Source: Janibacter anophelis NBRC 107843 (lineage in GTDB: Bacteria > Actinomycetota > Actinomycetes > Actinomycetales > Dermatophilaceae). Taken from it: 34,521 nucleotides of DNA. Position numbers and translations under genes: made by a program. Each line of letters begins with the position of its first letter. Positions within the stretch are counted from its first letter, which is position 1. The DNA lies in the NCBI RefSeq assembly GCF_001570945.1, contig NZ_BCSQ01000038.1, positions 1 through 34,521 of the forward strand, written 5' to 3'. This document shows, piece by piece, positions 25,983 through 34,521 of this stretch. The notes under the pieces were generated by a model that was not told the origin of the DNA, did no database searches, and saw only the letters and a list, made by a program, of their open reading frames with translations.

Positions 25983-28100
25983 TCACCCGTCGAGCCCGAG
26001 GACGAAGGGGAGCACCTCCTCCACGCCGGCCTGCCTCAGGGCGCGGGCCGCGACGGTGAGGGTCCACCGTGAGTGGGCGACGTCGTCGACGAGCAGGACC
26101 GGGCCGCGGACCTCGGCCAGGGCCCGGGCGAGCTGCGGACCGACGACGAGCCGCTCCCAGACGCCCGAGAGCCGGTAGGCGGAGTTGCCACCGGGCTCGC
26201 CCACGGGGCCGCCGTCGACGGGCTCGAGCGAACCCAGGACCGGCAGGCGACCGACCTGGCCCAGCTGCTCGGCGAGCGAGGTGATGAGCGTGGGGCGCGA
26301 GCGGGAGGGGACGGTGACGATGCCGACCGGCCGCGTCGTCCAGCCCCACTCGGCGAGCACGCGCACGCAGGCGCGCACGGCCGCCTCGGGGACGGGCTGG
26401 TTGGTGGCGAGCAGCTCGCGCACCCGTGGCCCCCACCCCAGGTCGGTGACGCGGGCCAGGGCTCGACCGGGGGACATCGCCTCGCCCGCGGGGATGCGGC
26501 CCCTGACCGGGACGCCGAGCCGGTCCATGCCGGTCGGCCACTGCGCGCGCGGGTCGAGGTCGACCCCGGCCCGGTCGAGCGTGGAGCGGGCCGACCCGAG
26601 GGCCTCCTCCGGGACGTCAGCGTCGATCCAGGGACCGGCGCAGCGGTCGCACCGGCCGCAGTCCCGGGCCGACCCGTCGTCGAGGGTGCGCTGGAGGAAG
26701 GCCATGCGGCAGCTGTCGGTGGAGATGTACTCGAGCATGTGTTGCTGCTCGGTCTCGCGCGCCGCGGAGACCCGCTCGTAGCGCTCGGCGTCGTAGACCC
26801 ACGGCTGCCCGGTGCCGACCCAGCCGCCGCTCACCCGCTGCACCGCGCCGTCGACGTCGAGCACCTTGAGCAGCAGCTCCAACCGGGTGCGCCGGATGTC
26901 GACGATCGTCTCGAGGGCAGCGGTCGACAGGGGCCGACCGGCCTCGGCGAGGGCCGTGAGCACCGCGGCGGCCTGGTCCTCCCGGGGCATGGAGGCCGAG
27001 GCGAAGTGCTTCCAGATCGAGACGTCGTCGTGGCCGGGCAGCAGCACGACGTCGGCGCGCTCGGTCGCGCGGCCAGCGCGTCCGACCTGCTGGTAGTAGG
27101 CCACGGGCGACGAGGGCGCACCCAGGTGGACGACGAAGCCGAGGTCGGGCTTGTCGAAGCCCATGCCGAGGGCGCTCGTCGCGACGAGCGCCTTGACCCG
27201 GTTGTGGCGCAGCGACTCCTCCATCGCGGCGCGCTCCTCGGCATCGGAGCGCCCCGTGTAGGCCGCCACCTCGTATCCCGCGGACTGCAGGGCGGCGGCC
27301 ACGTCCTCGGCGCCGCTCACGGTCAACGTGTAGACGATGCCGCTGCCCTCGAGCTGCCCGAGGTGGGTGGCGAGCCAGGCGAGGTGCCGGTCGGTGCCCG
27401 CACGGGGCAGCACCGCGAGCCGCAGGCTGTCGCGGGCGAGCGGGCCGCGCACGGTGAGCACCTCGTCGTCGGTGCCGGCCGCGAGCTGCTCCTCGACGTC
27501 GCGCACGACCCGCTCGTTGGCCGTGGCGGTCGTCGCGAGCACCGGGGTGCCGGGCGGCAGCTCGCCGAGCAGGTCCTTGATCCGGCGGTAGTCGGGGCGG
27601 AAGTCGTGCCCCCAGTCGCTCACGCAGTGGGCCTCGTCGACGACGAGCAGGCCGCAGCGCCGGGTGAGGTCGGGCAACTGCTCGGCGCGGAAGCGCGGGT
27701 TGTTCAGCCGCTCGGGGCTCACGAGCAGGACGTCGACCTCGTCCCGGGCCAGCCGCCCGCGCACGTCGTCCCACTCCTGCGCGTTGGCCGAGTTCATCGA
27801 CACCGCGCGGACGCCCGCCCGCTCGGCCGCGGCGATCTGGTCGCGCATCAGCGCGAGGAGAGGAGAGACGATGAGGGCCGGGCCGGCCCCCTTCGCCCGC
27901 TGGAGTCGGGAGGCGACGAAGTAGACCGCCGACTTGCCCCACCCGGTGCGCTGGACGACGAGGACGCGACGCCCCCCGCCGACGAGCGCCTCGATCGCCT
28001 CGAGCTGGCCGTCGCGGAAGGTGACGTCGTCGCGGCCGACGAGCCGGCGCAGGACCGCGGTCGCATCGTCGGCCAAGGTCGTCGTGGGGGAGGTGCTCAT
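25983..28100 (-). CDS. RecQ-family ATP-dependent DNA helicase with C-terminal phosphoribosyltransferase-like domain
   Basis: 705 residues. Superfamily 2 helicase core: motif I QRTGWGKSAVYF (Trp in place of the usual second Gly of GGGKS), motif II VDEAHCVSDWGHDFRPDY, and motif VI YQQVGRAGRATERAD. The RecQ zinc site has Cys at C-R-M and CGRCDRC near residue 490. In place of an HRDC domain, the last 170 residues form a phosphoribosyltransferase-like domain with GPVLLVDDVAHSRWT at the PRPP-loop position, where SRWT replaces TGxT. The ATG at 28100 is fixed by a leaderless -10. The core probably unwinds DNA in repair; the PRTase-like domain may bind a nucleotide without catalysis (inference). Confidence 0.9.
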   Translation of the reverse strand: MSTSPTTTLADDATAVLRRLVGRDDVTFRDGQLEAIEALVGGGRRVLVVQRTGWGKSAVYFVASRLQRAKGAGPALIVSPLLALMRDQIAAAERAGVRAVSMNSANAQEWDDVRGRLARDEVDVLLVSPERLNNPRFRAEQLPDLTRRCGLLVVDEAHCVSDWGHDFRPDYRRIKDLLGELPPGTPVLATTATANERVVRDVEEQLAAGTDDEVLTVRGPLARDSLRLAVLPRAGTDRHLAWLATHLGQLEGSGIVYTLTVSGAEDVAAALQSAGYEVAAYTGRSDAEERAAMEESLRHNRVKALVATSALGMGFDKPDLGFVVHLGAPSSPVAYYQQVGRAGRATERADVVLLPGHDDVSIWKHFASASMPREDQAAAVLTALAEAGRPLSTAALETIVDIRRTRLELLLKVLDVDGAVQRVSGGWVGTGQPWVYDAERYERVSAARETEQQHMLEYISTDSCRMAFLQRTLDDGSARDCGRCDRCAGPWIDADVPEEALGSARSTLDRAGVDLDPRAQWPTGMDRLGVPVRGRIPAGEAMSPGRALARVTDLGWGPRVRELLATNQPVPEAAVRACVRVLAEWGWTTRPVGIVTVPSRSRPTLITSLAEQLGQVGRLPVLGSLEPVDGGPVGEPGGNSAYRLSGVWERLVVGPQLARALAEVRGPVLLVDDVAHSRWTLTVAARALRQAGVEEVLPFVLGLDG

Positions 28101-28107
28101 GTCGTCC

Positions 28108-28113
28108 ACCGTA
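28108..28113 (-). promoter_or_regulatory. -10 box of a leaderless promoter for the RecQ gene
   Basis: TACGGT on the minus strand ends 7 bases before the ATG at 28100; no ribosome-binding site is present. It selects this start over upstream in-frame codons. Confidence 0.55.
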
Positions 28114-28188
28114 GGCGAGCGGTCCGACGACGCCCGGTCGTCGGGGACGGCTGGGGACGACGGGCGCCCACGATGGGAGGATGTGGAC

Positions 28189-28644
28189 ATGACGAGCGAG
28201 ACCCCTGCCCACCCCAGGCTCACGGTGCAGGTGGTCCTGCGGTGGGGCGACATGGACGCCTACGGGCACGTCAACAACGTGCAGTACCACCGGCTGCTCG
28301 AGGAGGCGCGGATCCGGGCCTTCGGCGAGTGGTTCCACGCCTCCGGCGGCGACAGCATGCTGCGCTCGGGGGTGCTGCTCGCGCGGCAGGAGATCGAGTT
28401 CCTCGAGCAACTGACCTATCGCCCCGAGCCGATCGACATCGAGATGTGGGTGACCCAGCTCGGCGGCGCCAGCTGGGACATGGGGTACGAGATCCGTGAC
28501 GGCGACGCCCTGTACGCGCGCGCGGAGTCCACGCTCGTCGCCTTCGACCTCGCCTCGCAGGGCCCGCGCAAGCTCACCTCCGACGAGCGAGCGGCCCTGA
28601 CCGCCGCGCTGGGTGAGCCGGTCGCGATGCGGCGGCGGCGATGA
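28189..28644 (+). CDS. Hotdog-fold acyl-CoA thioesterase (4HBT family)
   Basis: 151 residues, single hotdog. The signature RWGDMDAYGHVNNVQYHRLLEEARI at about residues 18-42 contains the catalytic Asp and the HVNN turn of the 4-hydroxybenzoyl-CoA thioesterase family. RRR at the C-terminus is unusual but short. The ATG at 28189 has GGGAGG 8 bases upstream; a GTG two codons earlier is possible. It is divergent from recQ and overlaps the next gene by ATGA, so it is translated with it. Substrate is unknown. Confidence 0.87.
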   Translation: MTSETPAHPRLTVQVVLRWGDMDAYGHVNNVQYHRLLEEARIRAFGEWFHASGGDSMLRSGVLLARQEIEFLEQLTYRPEPIDIEMWVTQLGGASWDMGYEIRDGDALYARAESTLVAFDLASQGPRKLTSDERAALTAALGEPVAMRRRR

Positions 28645-29270
28645 GCGCACTGCACCTGGCCGACCCGGAGAGCGCGGCGGACCTGACCACCTATCTCACG
28701 CGCGCGCGACGCCTCGACGACGAGGGCGACGTCCGGCTCCAGGCCGTCGGCTCCGTGCTCGCCGCCTGGACCTGCGTGCTCCCCGGACGGGGTCTGGGCA
28801 GCAGCGGCTTGGTCCTCGGCCTGCGGACCTTCGCCCTCGCCGAGCCCGCCGAGCTCGACTCGACGGTCCCGATCGCTGCCGTCACCGACCGCCTGGCCCG
28901 CGGCGGCACCCGGATCGAGCACCCTCCGGTCACCACCCAGCCCACGTGGCGCGCGCTGACCCCGCCCCGCGGCGGGTGGGAGCCGGTCGGCCTCGTCGCC
29001 GACTCCGCCCTGCTCGAGGCGGCGCGCGCCGGCGTCGCCGAGGTGGCGCAGGGCGCCCCCGAGGGCTCAGGGGCCGCGGCCGTCGCCGACCTGCGCTCGC
29101 GGGTGTGGGGGCGGCTGACGCGCACCGTCCCGCCTGTCCCGGCCGGCGCGGCCTTCGGCCTGCATGCGCTGGGGTTCCTGCGCCCGGACCCGGCCGCGCG
29201 GGCGAGCGTCCACACAACCGGGCCGTGGACGCGCGTGGCGACCGAGGGCGGCTTCGTCCTGGCGCGCTGA
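28641..29270 (+). CDS. Conserved-looking protein of unknown function, coupled to a thioesterase
   Basis: 209 residues; I recognise no domain. It is soluble, Ala/Arg-rich, with no signal peptide or transmembrane helix. It has an N-terminal segment of charged helices (DLTTYLTRARRLDDEGD), then a beta-rich portion around VGSVLAAWTCVLPG and LGLRTFALAEP, and a C-terminal FGLHALGFLRPD. Codon use is like that of its neighbours, and the ATGA overlap with the thioesterase argues that it is a real gene. No function is proposed. Confidence 0.75.
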   Translation: MSALHLADPESAADLTTYLTRARRLDDEGDVRLQAVGSVLAAWTCVLPGRGLGSSGLVLGLRTFALAEPAELDSTVPIAAVTDRLARGGTRIEHPPVTTQPTWRALTPPRGGWEPVGLVADSALLEAARAGVAEVAQGAPEGSGAAAVADLRSRVWGRLTRTVPPVPAGAAFGLHALGFLRPDPAARASVHTTGPWTRVATEGGFVLAR

Positions 29271-29299
29271 CCCCCCTTCGGTCCCCGGATCGTCACCCA

Positions 29300-29305
29300 T
29301 AGTCT
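29300..29305 (+). promoter_or_regulatory. -10 box of a leaderless promoter for the inositol-phosphatase-like gene
   Basis: TAGTCT (TAnnnT) ends 7 bases before the GTG at 29313. It supports GTG as the start although no ribosome-binding site is present. Confidence 0.6.
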
Positions 29306-29312
29306 GGGCCTC

Positions 29313-30101
29313 GTGGACGACCACCTCGCCGATCTGCCCACCGATGTCGACGACGCGACCCTCGCCCTCGCGCTGACCCGCAGCGCGGCCGAGCTCGCCG
29401 CCCGGATGCGCGCCGCCGGTGTCGAAGGGCGGTCCAAGACCTCGATCTCCGACGTCGTCACGGCGGCCGACCACGCCGCCGAGGAACTCGTCGAGGGCAC
29501 CCTGCGCCGGCTGCGTCCGGACGACGGCATCGTGGGGGAGGAAGGCGCCGAGGCGCCCTCTCGCTCCGGTCGCACCTGGGTCATCGACCCGGTCGACGGC
29601 ACGTACAACTTCCTGTCCGGGCTCGGCACGTGGTGCAGCGCGCTCGCCCTGCGCGATGACGAAGGGGTCATCCTGGGGGCGGTCCACCAGCCCGCGGTCG
29701 GCGAGGCCTGGGTCGGCGGTCGCGATCTCCCGACCGCGCTCAACGGCGCCCCGGTCGGGACGCTCGCCGACCTGCCGCTCGAGGAGGTCGCGATGGCGAC
29801 CTACCTGCACCCGGGCGTCCTGCACGTCGACGACCTGCGTGAGCCGTGGCTAGCGGCGATCGCCGGTGCGGCGACGGTGCGGATGTTCGGCTCCGGGTCG
29901 TGTGACCTCGCGGCCGTCGCAGCAGGTCGCATCGGGGTCTGGGCCCAGCAGTCGGTGCCCGAGTGGGACTGGCTCCCCGGCGCCGCGCTCGTCACCGCCG
30001 TCGGCGGCCGTGCCGAGCAGGTCGAGGTGCGCGGGCACCTGTGGAGCGTGGCCGGGCGTCCGAGCGCTGTCGAGCAGGTCATCGGGGCGCTGCGCGGCTG
30101 A
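29313..30101 (+). CDS. Inositol monophosphatase family protein
   Basis: 262 residues. The metal-binding motifs of the family appear in order: SDVVTAADHAAEE, the Glu of GEEG near residue 73, WVIDPVDGTYNF at about residues 89-100, and EWDWLPGAALVTAVGG near residue 218. Members hydrolyse inositol-1-phosphate, histidinol phosphate or related sugar phosphates with Mg2+; actinobacterial genomes carry several paralogues, and the substrate cannot be assigned here. The GTG start is supported by the leaderless -10 box. It is convergent with the glycerophosphodiester phosphodiesterase gene, 6 bases apart. Confidence 0.9.
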   Translation: MDDHLADLPTDVDDATLALALTRSAAELAARMRAAGVEGRSKTSISDVVTAADHAAEELVEGTLRRLRPDDGIVGEEGAEAPSRSGRTWVIDPVDGTYNFLSGLGTWCSALALRDDEGVILGAVHQPAVGEAWVGGRDLPTALNGAPVGTLADLPLEEVAMATYLHPGVLHVDDLREPWLAAIAGAATVRMFGSGSCDLAAVAAGRIGVWAQQSVPEWDWLPGAALVTAVGGRAEQVEVRGHLWSVAGRPSAVEQVIGALRG

Positions 30102-30107
30102 TCCCCG

Positions 30108-30905
30108 TCAGGGACGAAGGGGGTGACCCCGCTCCGCGAGGACGTCCCGCAGGGTGTCGATCCGGTCCGTGACGATGCCGTCGACCCCGAGGTCGAGCAG
30201 TCGGTGCATCTCGTCGGCGTCGTCGATGGTCCACACGTGCACCTGCTTGCCCAGGGCGTGGGCGCTGGCCACCAGACGAGGGGTGACGAGGGTGACGGGG
30301 ACGCGCCCGACGCGTTGGGTCACCGGGATCTGCAGGGCCTGCGAGGGTGAGCGCAGCAGCCTCGCGATGATGCGCGGCAGGAGCCGGTTCATCGCGACGT
30401 CCCGCGGACCGGCGGAGGTGGCCAGGCGCGGCCCGAGCGCACGCCGCACCAGGCGCAACCGCGCGTCGTCGAAGGAGCCGATGCACACCCGGTCGATCGC
30501 GTCATGGCGACGGATCGCCGCGACCAGCGGCTCGATGGCTCCCGGTGCCTTGATGTCGATGTTGAAGCGGGTCCCGGGGAAGGTCTCCAGGAGCTCGTCC
30601 ATGGTCGGCACCGCGTCGGTGCCGTTGATCCGCGCCGATGACACGGCCGACCACGGCAGCTCGGCGATGGCGCCGCGCGCGTCGGTCACCCGGTCGAGCA
30701 CGTCGTCGTGGAAGGCGACCAGATGCCCGTCGGCCGTCGCGTGCACGTCGGTCTCGAGGTAGCGGTAGCCCATGTCGACGGCTTCCCGGAAGGCGGCGAC
30801 CGTGTTCTCGCGGCCGACATTGGGCGCATACGTCGACCCGCCGCGGTGGGCGAGGGCGATCGGTGGTGCATCGGCGAAGTAGGCGAAGTCCGAGGCGGCT
30901 CTCAC
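30108..30905 (-). CDS. Glycerophosphodiester phosphodiesterase
   Basis: 265 residues, GDPD TIM barrel without a signal peptide. Landmarks: ALAHRGGST near residue 18, RENT, YLETDVHATADGHLVAFHDD with catalytic Glu/Asp and His, and C-terminal VHVWTIDDADEM and GVDGIVTDR. It hydrolyses glycerophosphodiesters to glycerol-3-phosphate and an alcohol. The start is set at the GTG at 30905 because a TAGCGT box ends 7 bases upstream; a GTG three codons earlier would overlap that box. The 9-mer repeat encodes the C-terminal HPLRP. Confidence 0.9.
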   Translation of the reverse strand: MRAASDFAYFADAPPIALAHRGGSTYAPNVGRENTVAAFREAVDMGYRYLETDVHATADGHLVAFHDDVLDRVTDARGAIAELPWSAVSSARINGTDAVPTMDELLETFPGTRFNIDIKAPGAIEPLVAAIRRHDAIDRVCIGSFDDARLRLVRRALGPRLATSAGPRDVAMNRLLPRIIARLLRSPSQALQIPVTQRVGRVPVTLVTPRLVASAHALGKQVHVWTIDDADEMHRLLDLGVDGIVTDRIDTLRDVLAERGHPLRP

Positions 30906-30912
30906 CGGGCCC

Positions 30913-30918
30913 ACGCTA
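30913..30918 (-). promoter_or_regulatory. -10 box of a leaderless promoter for the GDPD gene
   Basis: TAGCGT on the minus strand ends 7 bases before the GTG at 30905, and lies in the short gap after the VOC gene's stop (30925). It decides between two in-frame GTG codons. Confidence 0.6.
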
Positions 30919-30924
30919 CGCCCG

Positions 30925-31269
30925 TCAGTGGTTGGCGACGCAGAACTCGTTGCCGTCCGGATCGGTGAGCGTCACCCACCGGAAGTCCCCCATCGACCGC
31001 TCCGCGACGACCTGCGCGCCGGCCGACGTCAGCCTCTGGACCTCGGCGTCCAGATCGGGTGCTCCGAGGTCGAGATGCAGACGGTTCTTGCCCGGCGTGG
31101 GGTCCTCGACGCGTTGGAAGGCGAGCATCGGACCACCGGGGAGCTGGACCGTGACGAACCAGCCGTCATTGGTCTCGACGACGGTGCCGCCGGTCTGCTC
31201 GGCCCACCAGCGGCCGAGAGTGGTGGCGTCGGTCGTGTCGGTCGTGATCATGCCGAGTATGAGGGTCAT
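30925..31269 (-). CDS. VOC superfamily protein (glyoxalase/bleomycin-resistance fold)
   Basis: 114 residues, one vicinal-oxygen-chelate fold of two beta-alpha-beta-beta-beta units: ILGMITTDTTDATTLGRWW, FQRVEDPTPGKNRLHLDLG, and VTLTDPDGNEFCV near the C-terminus. His in NRLHLDL and Glu in GNEFCV are the usual metal positions. The function is unassigned; such small proteins range from resistance binding proteins to enzymes. The start is supported by a leaderless -10 box. Confidence 0.87.
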   Translation of the reverse strand: MTLILGMITTDTTDATTLGRWWAEQTGGTVVETNDGWFVTVQLPGGPMLAFQRVEDPTPGKNRLHLDLGAPDLDAEVQRLTSAGAQVVAERSMGDFRWVTLTDPDGNEFCVANH

Positions 31270-31275
31270 GGGCCG

Positions 31276-31281
31276 AACGTA
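31276..31281 (-). promoter_or_regulatory. -10 box of a leaderless promoter for the VOC gene
   Basis: TACGTT on the minus strand ends 6 bases before the ATG at 31269. Confidence 0.5.
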
Positions 31282-31306
31282 GTGACCACCACCGACAGCG
31301 CCCGGG

Positions 31307-31858
31307 TCAGCGGATGAAGGCGTCGATCCGCTCGACCGTCGCGGCCGTGAGATCCGCGTCGTACCCCGGCAGGTCGGGGTCGGTGAAGAGGTGCCCGTGG
31401 CCGGGTGCCACGTGGTCCTCGAAGGGAGCCCCGCTCGCCTCGACTGCGTCGCCGAGACGCGGGACGTCTGCCGGCGAGATCCACGGATCGTCGGCGTACC
31501 GGTGCACCTGGAGGGGCACGCCCGACCACTCGTGCCGTGGCGCGGCGACGGAGTGCAGCAGGATCGCGGCCCGTGCTCGGGGGCGCCGGGAGGCTAGCCG
31601 TTGGGCGAACCACGCCCCGAGGGAGAATCCGGCGAGCACTGTCTCGGGCGGCATGCTCGCGGCCAGCTCGCGCACCCCGTCGAAGTACTCGGGATGCGCG
31701 TCGCGGTGCGCGATGCCGGGTCCCTCCGCATCGAAGACGTGCCCCTCGTAGAAGTCGGGCACCTCGACCTCGTGCCCGCGCTCGCGCAGCAGGTCGGCGA
31801 AGGCGTGCACTCCGGGGCGCAGCCCGAGCGCGGAGTGGAGCAGCAGGATCGTCGCCAT
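31307..31858 (-). CDS. Dienelactone hydrolase-like alpha/beta hydrolase
   Basis: 183 residues. The core strand ATILLLHSALGLRPGV is followed by the nucleophile elbow GFSLG (residues ~95-99), with a later Asp (YADDPWI) and the catalytic His in PGHGHLF. The size and GHGHLF ending fit the dienelactone hydrolase/small carboxylesterase family; no aromatic catabolism genes are nearby, so the substrate is unknown. The ATG lies 1 base after the alpha-glucosidase stop, placing it third in a glbO-glucosidase-hydrolase operon. Confidence 0.85.
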   Translation of the reverse strand: MATILLLHSALGLRPGVHAFADLLRERGHEVEVPDFYEGHVFDAEGPGIAHRDAHPEYFDGVRELAASMPPETVLAGFSLGAWFAQRLASRRPRARAAILLHSVAAPRHEWSGVPLQVHRYADDPWISPADVPRLGDAVEASGAPFEDHVAPGHGHLFTDPDLPGYDADLTAATVERIDAFIR

Positions 31859-31859
31859 G

Positions 31860-33589
<1,730 letters not shown>

Positions 33590-33593
<4 letters not shown>

Positions 33594-33994
33594 AGGCGGT
33601 TCCCTTCGTCGTCGGCGTTGACGAGCATGTCCGCGGCGCGGCGGAAGTAGTCGCGCATCGCCGCGTCGTGCGACTCCGGCAGGTCGAGTGTGTCCATCGC
33701 CGCGAGCATGTGCCGCATCCAGCGGTCCCGCTGGTCGGGCGTCACGGCGTAGTTGACGTGGCGCATCCGCAGCCGCGGGTGCCCGCGCTGCTCGCTGTAG
33801 GTCGTCGGCCCGCCGAAGTACTGCTCGAGGAACATCCGCAGGCGCACCTCCGCGGGGCCGAGGTCCTCCTCGGGGTAGAGGGCCCGCAGGGTCTCGTCCT
33901 GGGCCACGCCCTCGTAGAAGGCATGCACGAGACGCACGAAGGTCTCGTGCCCCCCGACCTGCTCGTAGAAGGAATCACCGGGCTGAGCGAACAT
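33590..33994 (-). CDS. glbO: Group II truncated haemoglobin GlbO
   Basis: 134 residues. SFYEQVGGHETFVRLVHAFYEGV holds Tyr B10, RGHPRLRMRHVNY has the proximal His F8, and RDRWMRHM has the group-II Trp G8. The protein binds O2/NO at a haem and is associated with NO or peroxide handling in mycobacteria (family knowledge). It is the first gene of a run with the glucosidase (GTGA overlap) and the hydrolase. The ATG at 33994 is followed directly upstream by a 6-bp hairpin; a GAGACT box 6 bases before the ATG is a weak leaderless -10 candidate. Confidence 0.93.
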
Positions 33995-34012
33995 GCCTGC
34001 AGTCTCGCAGGC
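33995..34012. repeat. Hairpin directly before glbO
   Basis: GCCTGC-AGTCTC-GCAGGC, a perfect 6-bp palindrome touching the glbO start codon. If a regulator binds here it would cover the presumed -10. This is a structural observation only. Confidence 0.45.
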
Positions 34013-34046
34013 GACCGCGCGGGGGTTGTCGGTGGTGGGGAGGAGA

Positions 34047-34103
34047 GTGGTTCTCGCAGGTTGAGGTGCGGGGTCCGCGCAGCGGGCGCAGCCTCGAGAC
34101 CAC
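34047..34103. repeat. 57-bp imperfect palindrome upstream of the DUF222 gene
   Basis: The ends GTGGTTCTCG and CGAGACCAC pair with one bulge. Inside, GAGGTGC pairs with GCAGCCTC and GTCCGC with GCGGGC, leaving a nested hairpin. It sits between glbO and the LexA box. The pattern recalls small intergenic palindromes scattered in actinobacterial genomes near DUF222 genes (recollection, not checked). Confidence 0.6.
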
Positions 34104-34148
34104 CTCTCGCAGATCTCGAAAAAAGTTGTCCTCACCCTCTTGAATTGT

Positions 34149-34164
34149 TCGAACACCTGTTCGA
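34149..34164. promoter_or_regulatory. LexA (SOS) box
   Basis: TCGAACACCTGTTCGA: two perfect 7-base inverted arms (TCGAACA/TGTTCGA) around CC, matching the mycobacterial and corynebacterial SOS-box consensus. It ends 27 bases before the DUF222 start and overlaps its likely promoter, so LexA should repress that gene until DNA damage. Confidence 0.85.
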
Positions 34165-34191
34165 CAATGGAGTGAGCGAAGGGGGAGCGCG

Positions 34192-34521
34192 ATGACCGAG
34201 CAGACCGACACCAGCACCGTCGACGAGCAGGTAATCCCCGCGCCCTGCGCGGGTGGCGAGCAGCCCGAGACTGCAGGTGGGCTGGCGTTGCCGGAGCGGT
34301 TGGCGGGGATGTTGGCCGACCTGTCGACGGCTGGGGTCGAAGGCTTGGCGCCGGCGCAGCTGATCGAGGTCATCGGGGTGCTGGAGTCGATCAAGGGCGC
34401 CGCGGCCGGGGTGCAGGCTCGGGCGACGGCCGCGTTCGTGGCCGGGCAGGACGCCGATGTGGCGGAGCGGGCGGCCGCCGGTGAGTTGTCGTCGCGGGAG
34501 GCTCGGGTGGGCCGGACCGGC
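34192..34521 (+). CDS. DUF222 / 13E12-type (HNH endonuclease) protein, N-terminal part
   Basis: The first 110 codons are present; the frame runs off the window. After a polar leader the sequence has LPERLAGMLADLSTAGVEGL, LIEVIGVLESIKGAAAGVQARATAAFV and SREARVG, the helical start of DUF222, the N-terminal domain of the multicopy 13E12-repeat family that usually ends in an HNH nuclease domain. The C-terminal HNH cannot be seen here. The ATG follows AGCGAAGGGGGAGCG, where a copy of the 9-mer repeat also acts as the ribosome-binding site. A LexA box stands upstream, as reported for several M. tuberculosis 13E12 genes. The likely role is a damage-inducible nuclease; its exact function is not known. 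Confidence 0.85.
   Translation, partial: MTEQTDTSTVDEQVIPAPCAGGEQPETAGGLALPERLAGMLADLSTAGVEGLAPAQLIEVIGVLESIKGAAAGVQARATAAFVAGQDADVAERAAAGELSSREARVGRTG

Noticed and set aside
26073-28499. Long plus-strand open frame (about 810 codons) antisense to the RecQ gene
   Set aside because: A shadow frame rich in Gly/Arg/His/Asp; the helicase motifs are on the minus strand.
34047-34103. Rho-independent terminator for glbO or an upstream gene
   Set aside because: It lies in a divergent promoter region upstream of both flanking genes, so no transcript ends there, and there is no U-tract.

Overview
The window is very GC-rich (about 70% or more by eye), densely coded DNA. GTG starts, TAnnnT -10 boxes a few bases before start codons, a 16-bp LexA box of the mycobacterial/corynebacterial type and a DUF222/13E12-type gene all point to an actinobacterium. 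An Intrasporangiaceae-like (Janibacter-like) genome is my best guess, but that is inference. There are 30 protein-coding genes, two of them cut by the window edges. I see no rRNA, tRNA, CRISPR array, transposase or integrase. No gene-free stretch exceeds about 200 bases.

Layout. 1-2750: two overlapping membrane-associated dynamin/YfjP-type GTPases. 2915-5228: a short-tailed single-stranded DNA-binding protein and the ribosome-associated ABC-F ATPase EttA, closed by a strong hairpin. 5243-7713: a GT1 glycosyltransferase, an RNA 2',3'-cyclic phosphodiesterase (ThpR) and a pentapeptide-repeat protein. 7715-10981: a TetR regulator with a SRPBCC-epimerase fusion, divergent from an acyl-CoA dehydrogenase across a 20-bp operator-like palindrome.

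11093-24753 is the core: a respiratory nitrate reductase and molybdenum-cofactor island. mogA/moaB-moaE-moaA run rightward. They meet, with no spacer, a leftward train of eleven genes: regulator, narG, narH, narJ, narI, moeZ/moeB, moeA, moaC, mobA-like, DUF6457, moaD. Nearly every junction overlaps by ATGA or GTGA or abuts. The island supplies the enzyme, its chaperone, most of its cofactor pathway and a candidate Fe-S-type regulator. Only narK-type transport and the dedicated moaD-activation steps beyond MoeZ are not seen here.

24954-34521 is housekeeping and accessory material: TesB thioesterase, a RecQ helicase with a C-terminal phosphoribosyltransferase-like domain, a hotdog thioesterase with an unknown partner, an inositol-phosphatase family enzyme, a glycerophosphodiester phosphodiesterase, a VOC protein, a dienelactone-hydrolase-like enzyme, a GH13 alpha-glucosidase and truncated haemoglobin GlbO. 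At the right edge is a DUF222 gene behind a perfect LexA box.

Two patterns run across the whole window. First, the 9-mer CGAAGGGGG/CCCCCTTCG occurs 23 times (11 on one strand, 12 on the other), roughly twenty times a composition-based expectation, in several reading frames and using otherwise rare codons. Second, at least seven genes have a TAnnnT box 6-7 bases before the start codon, as expected for leaderless transcripts; this settles several start sites.
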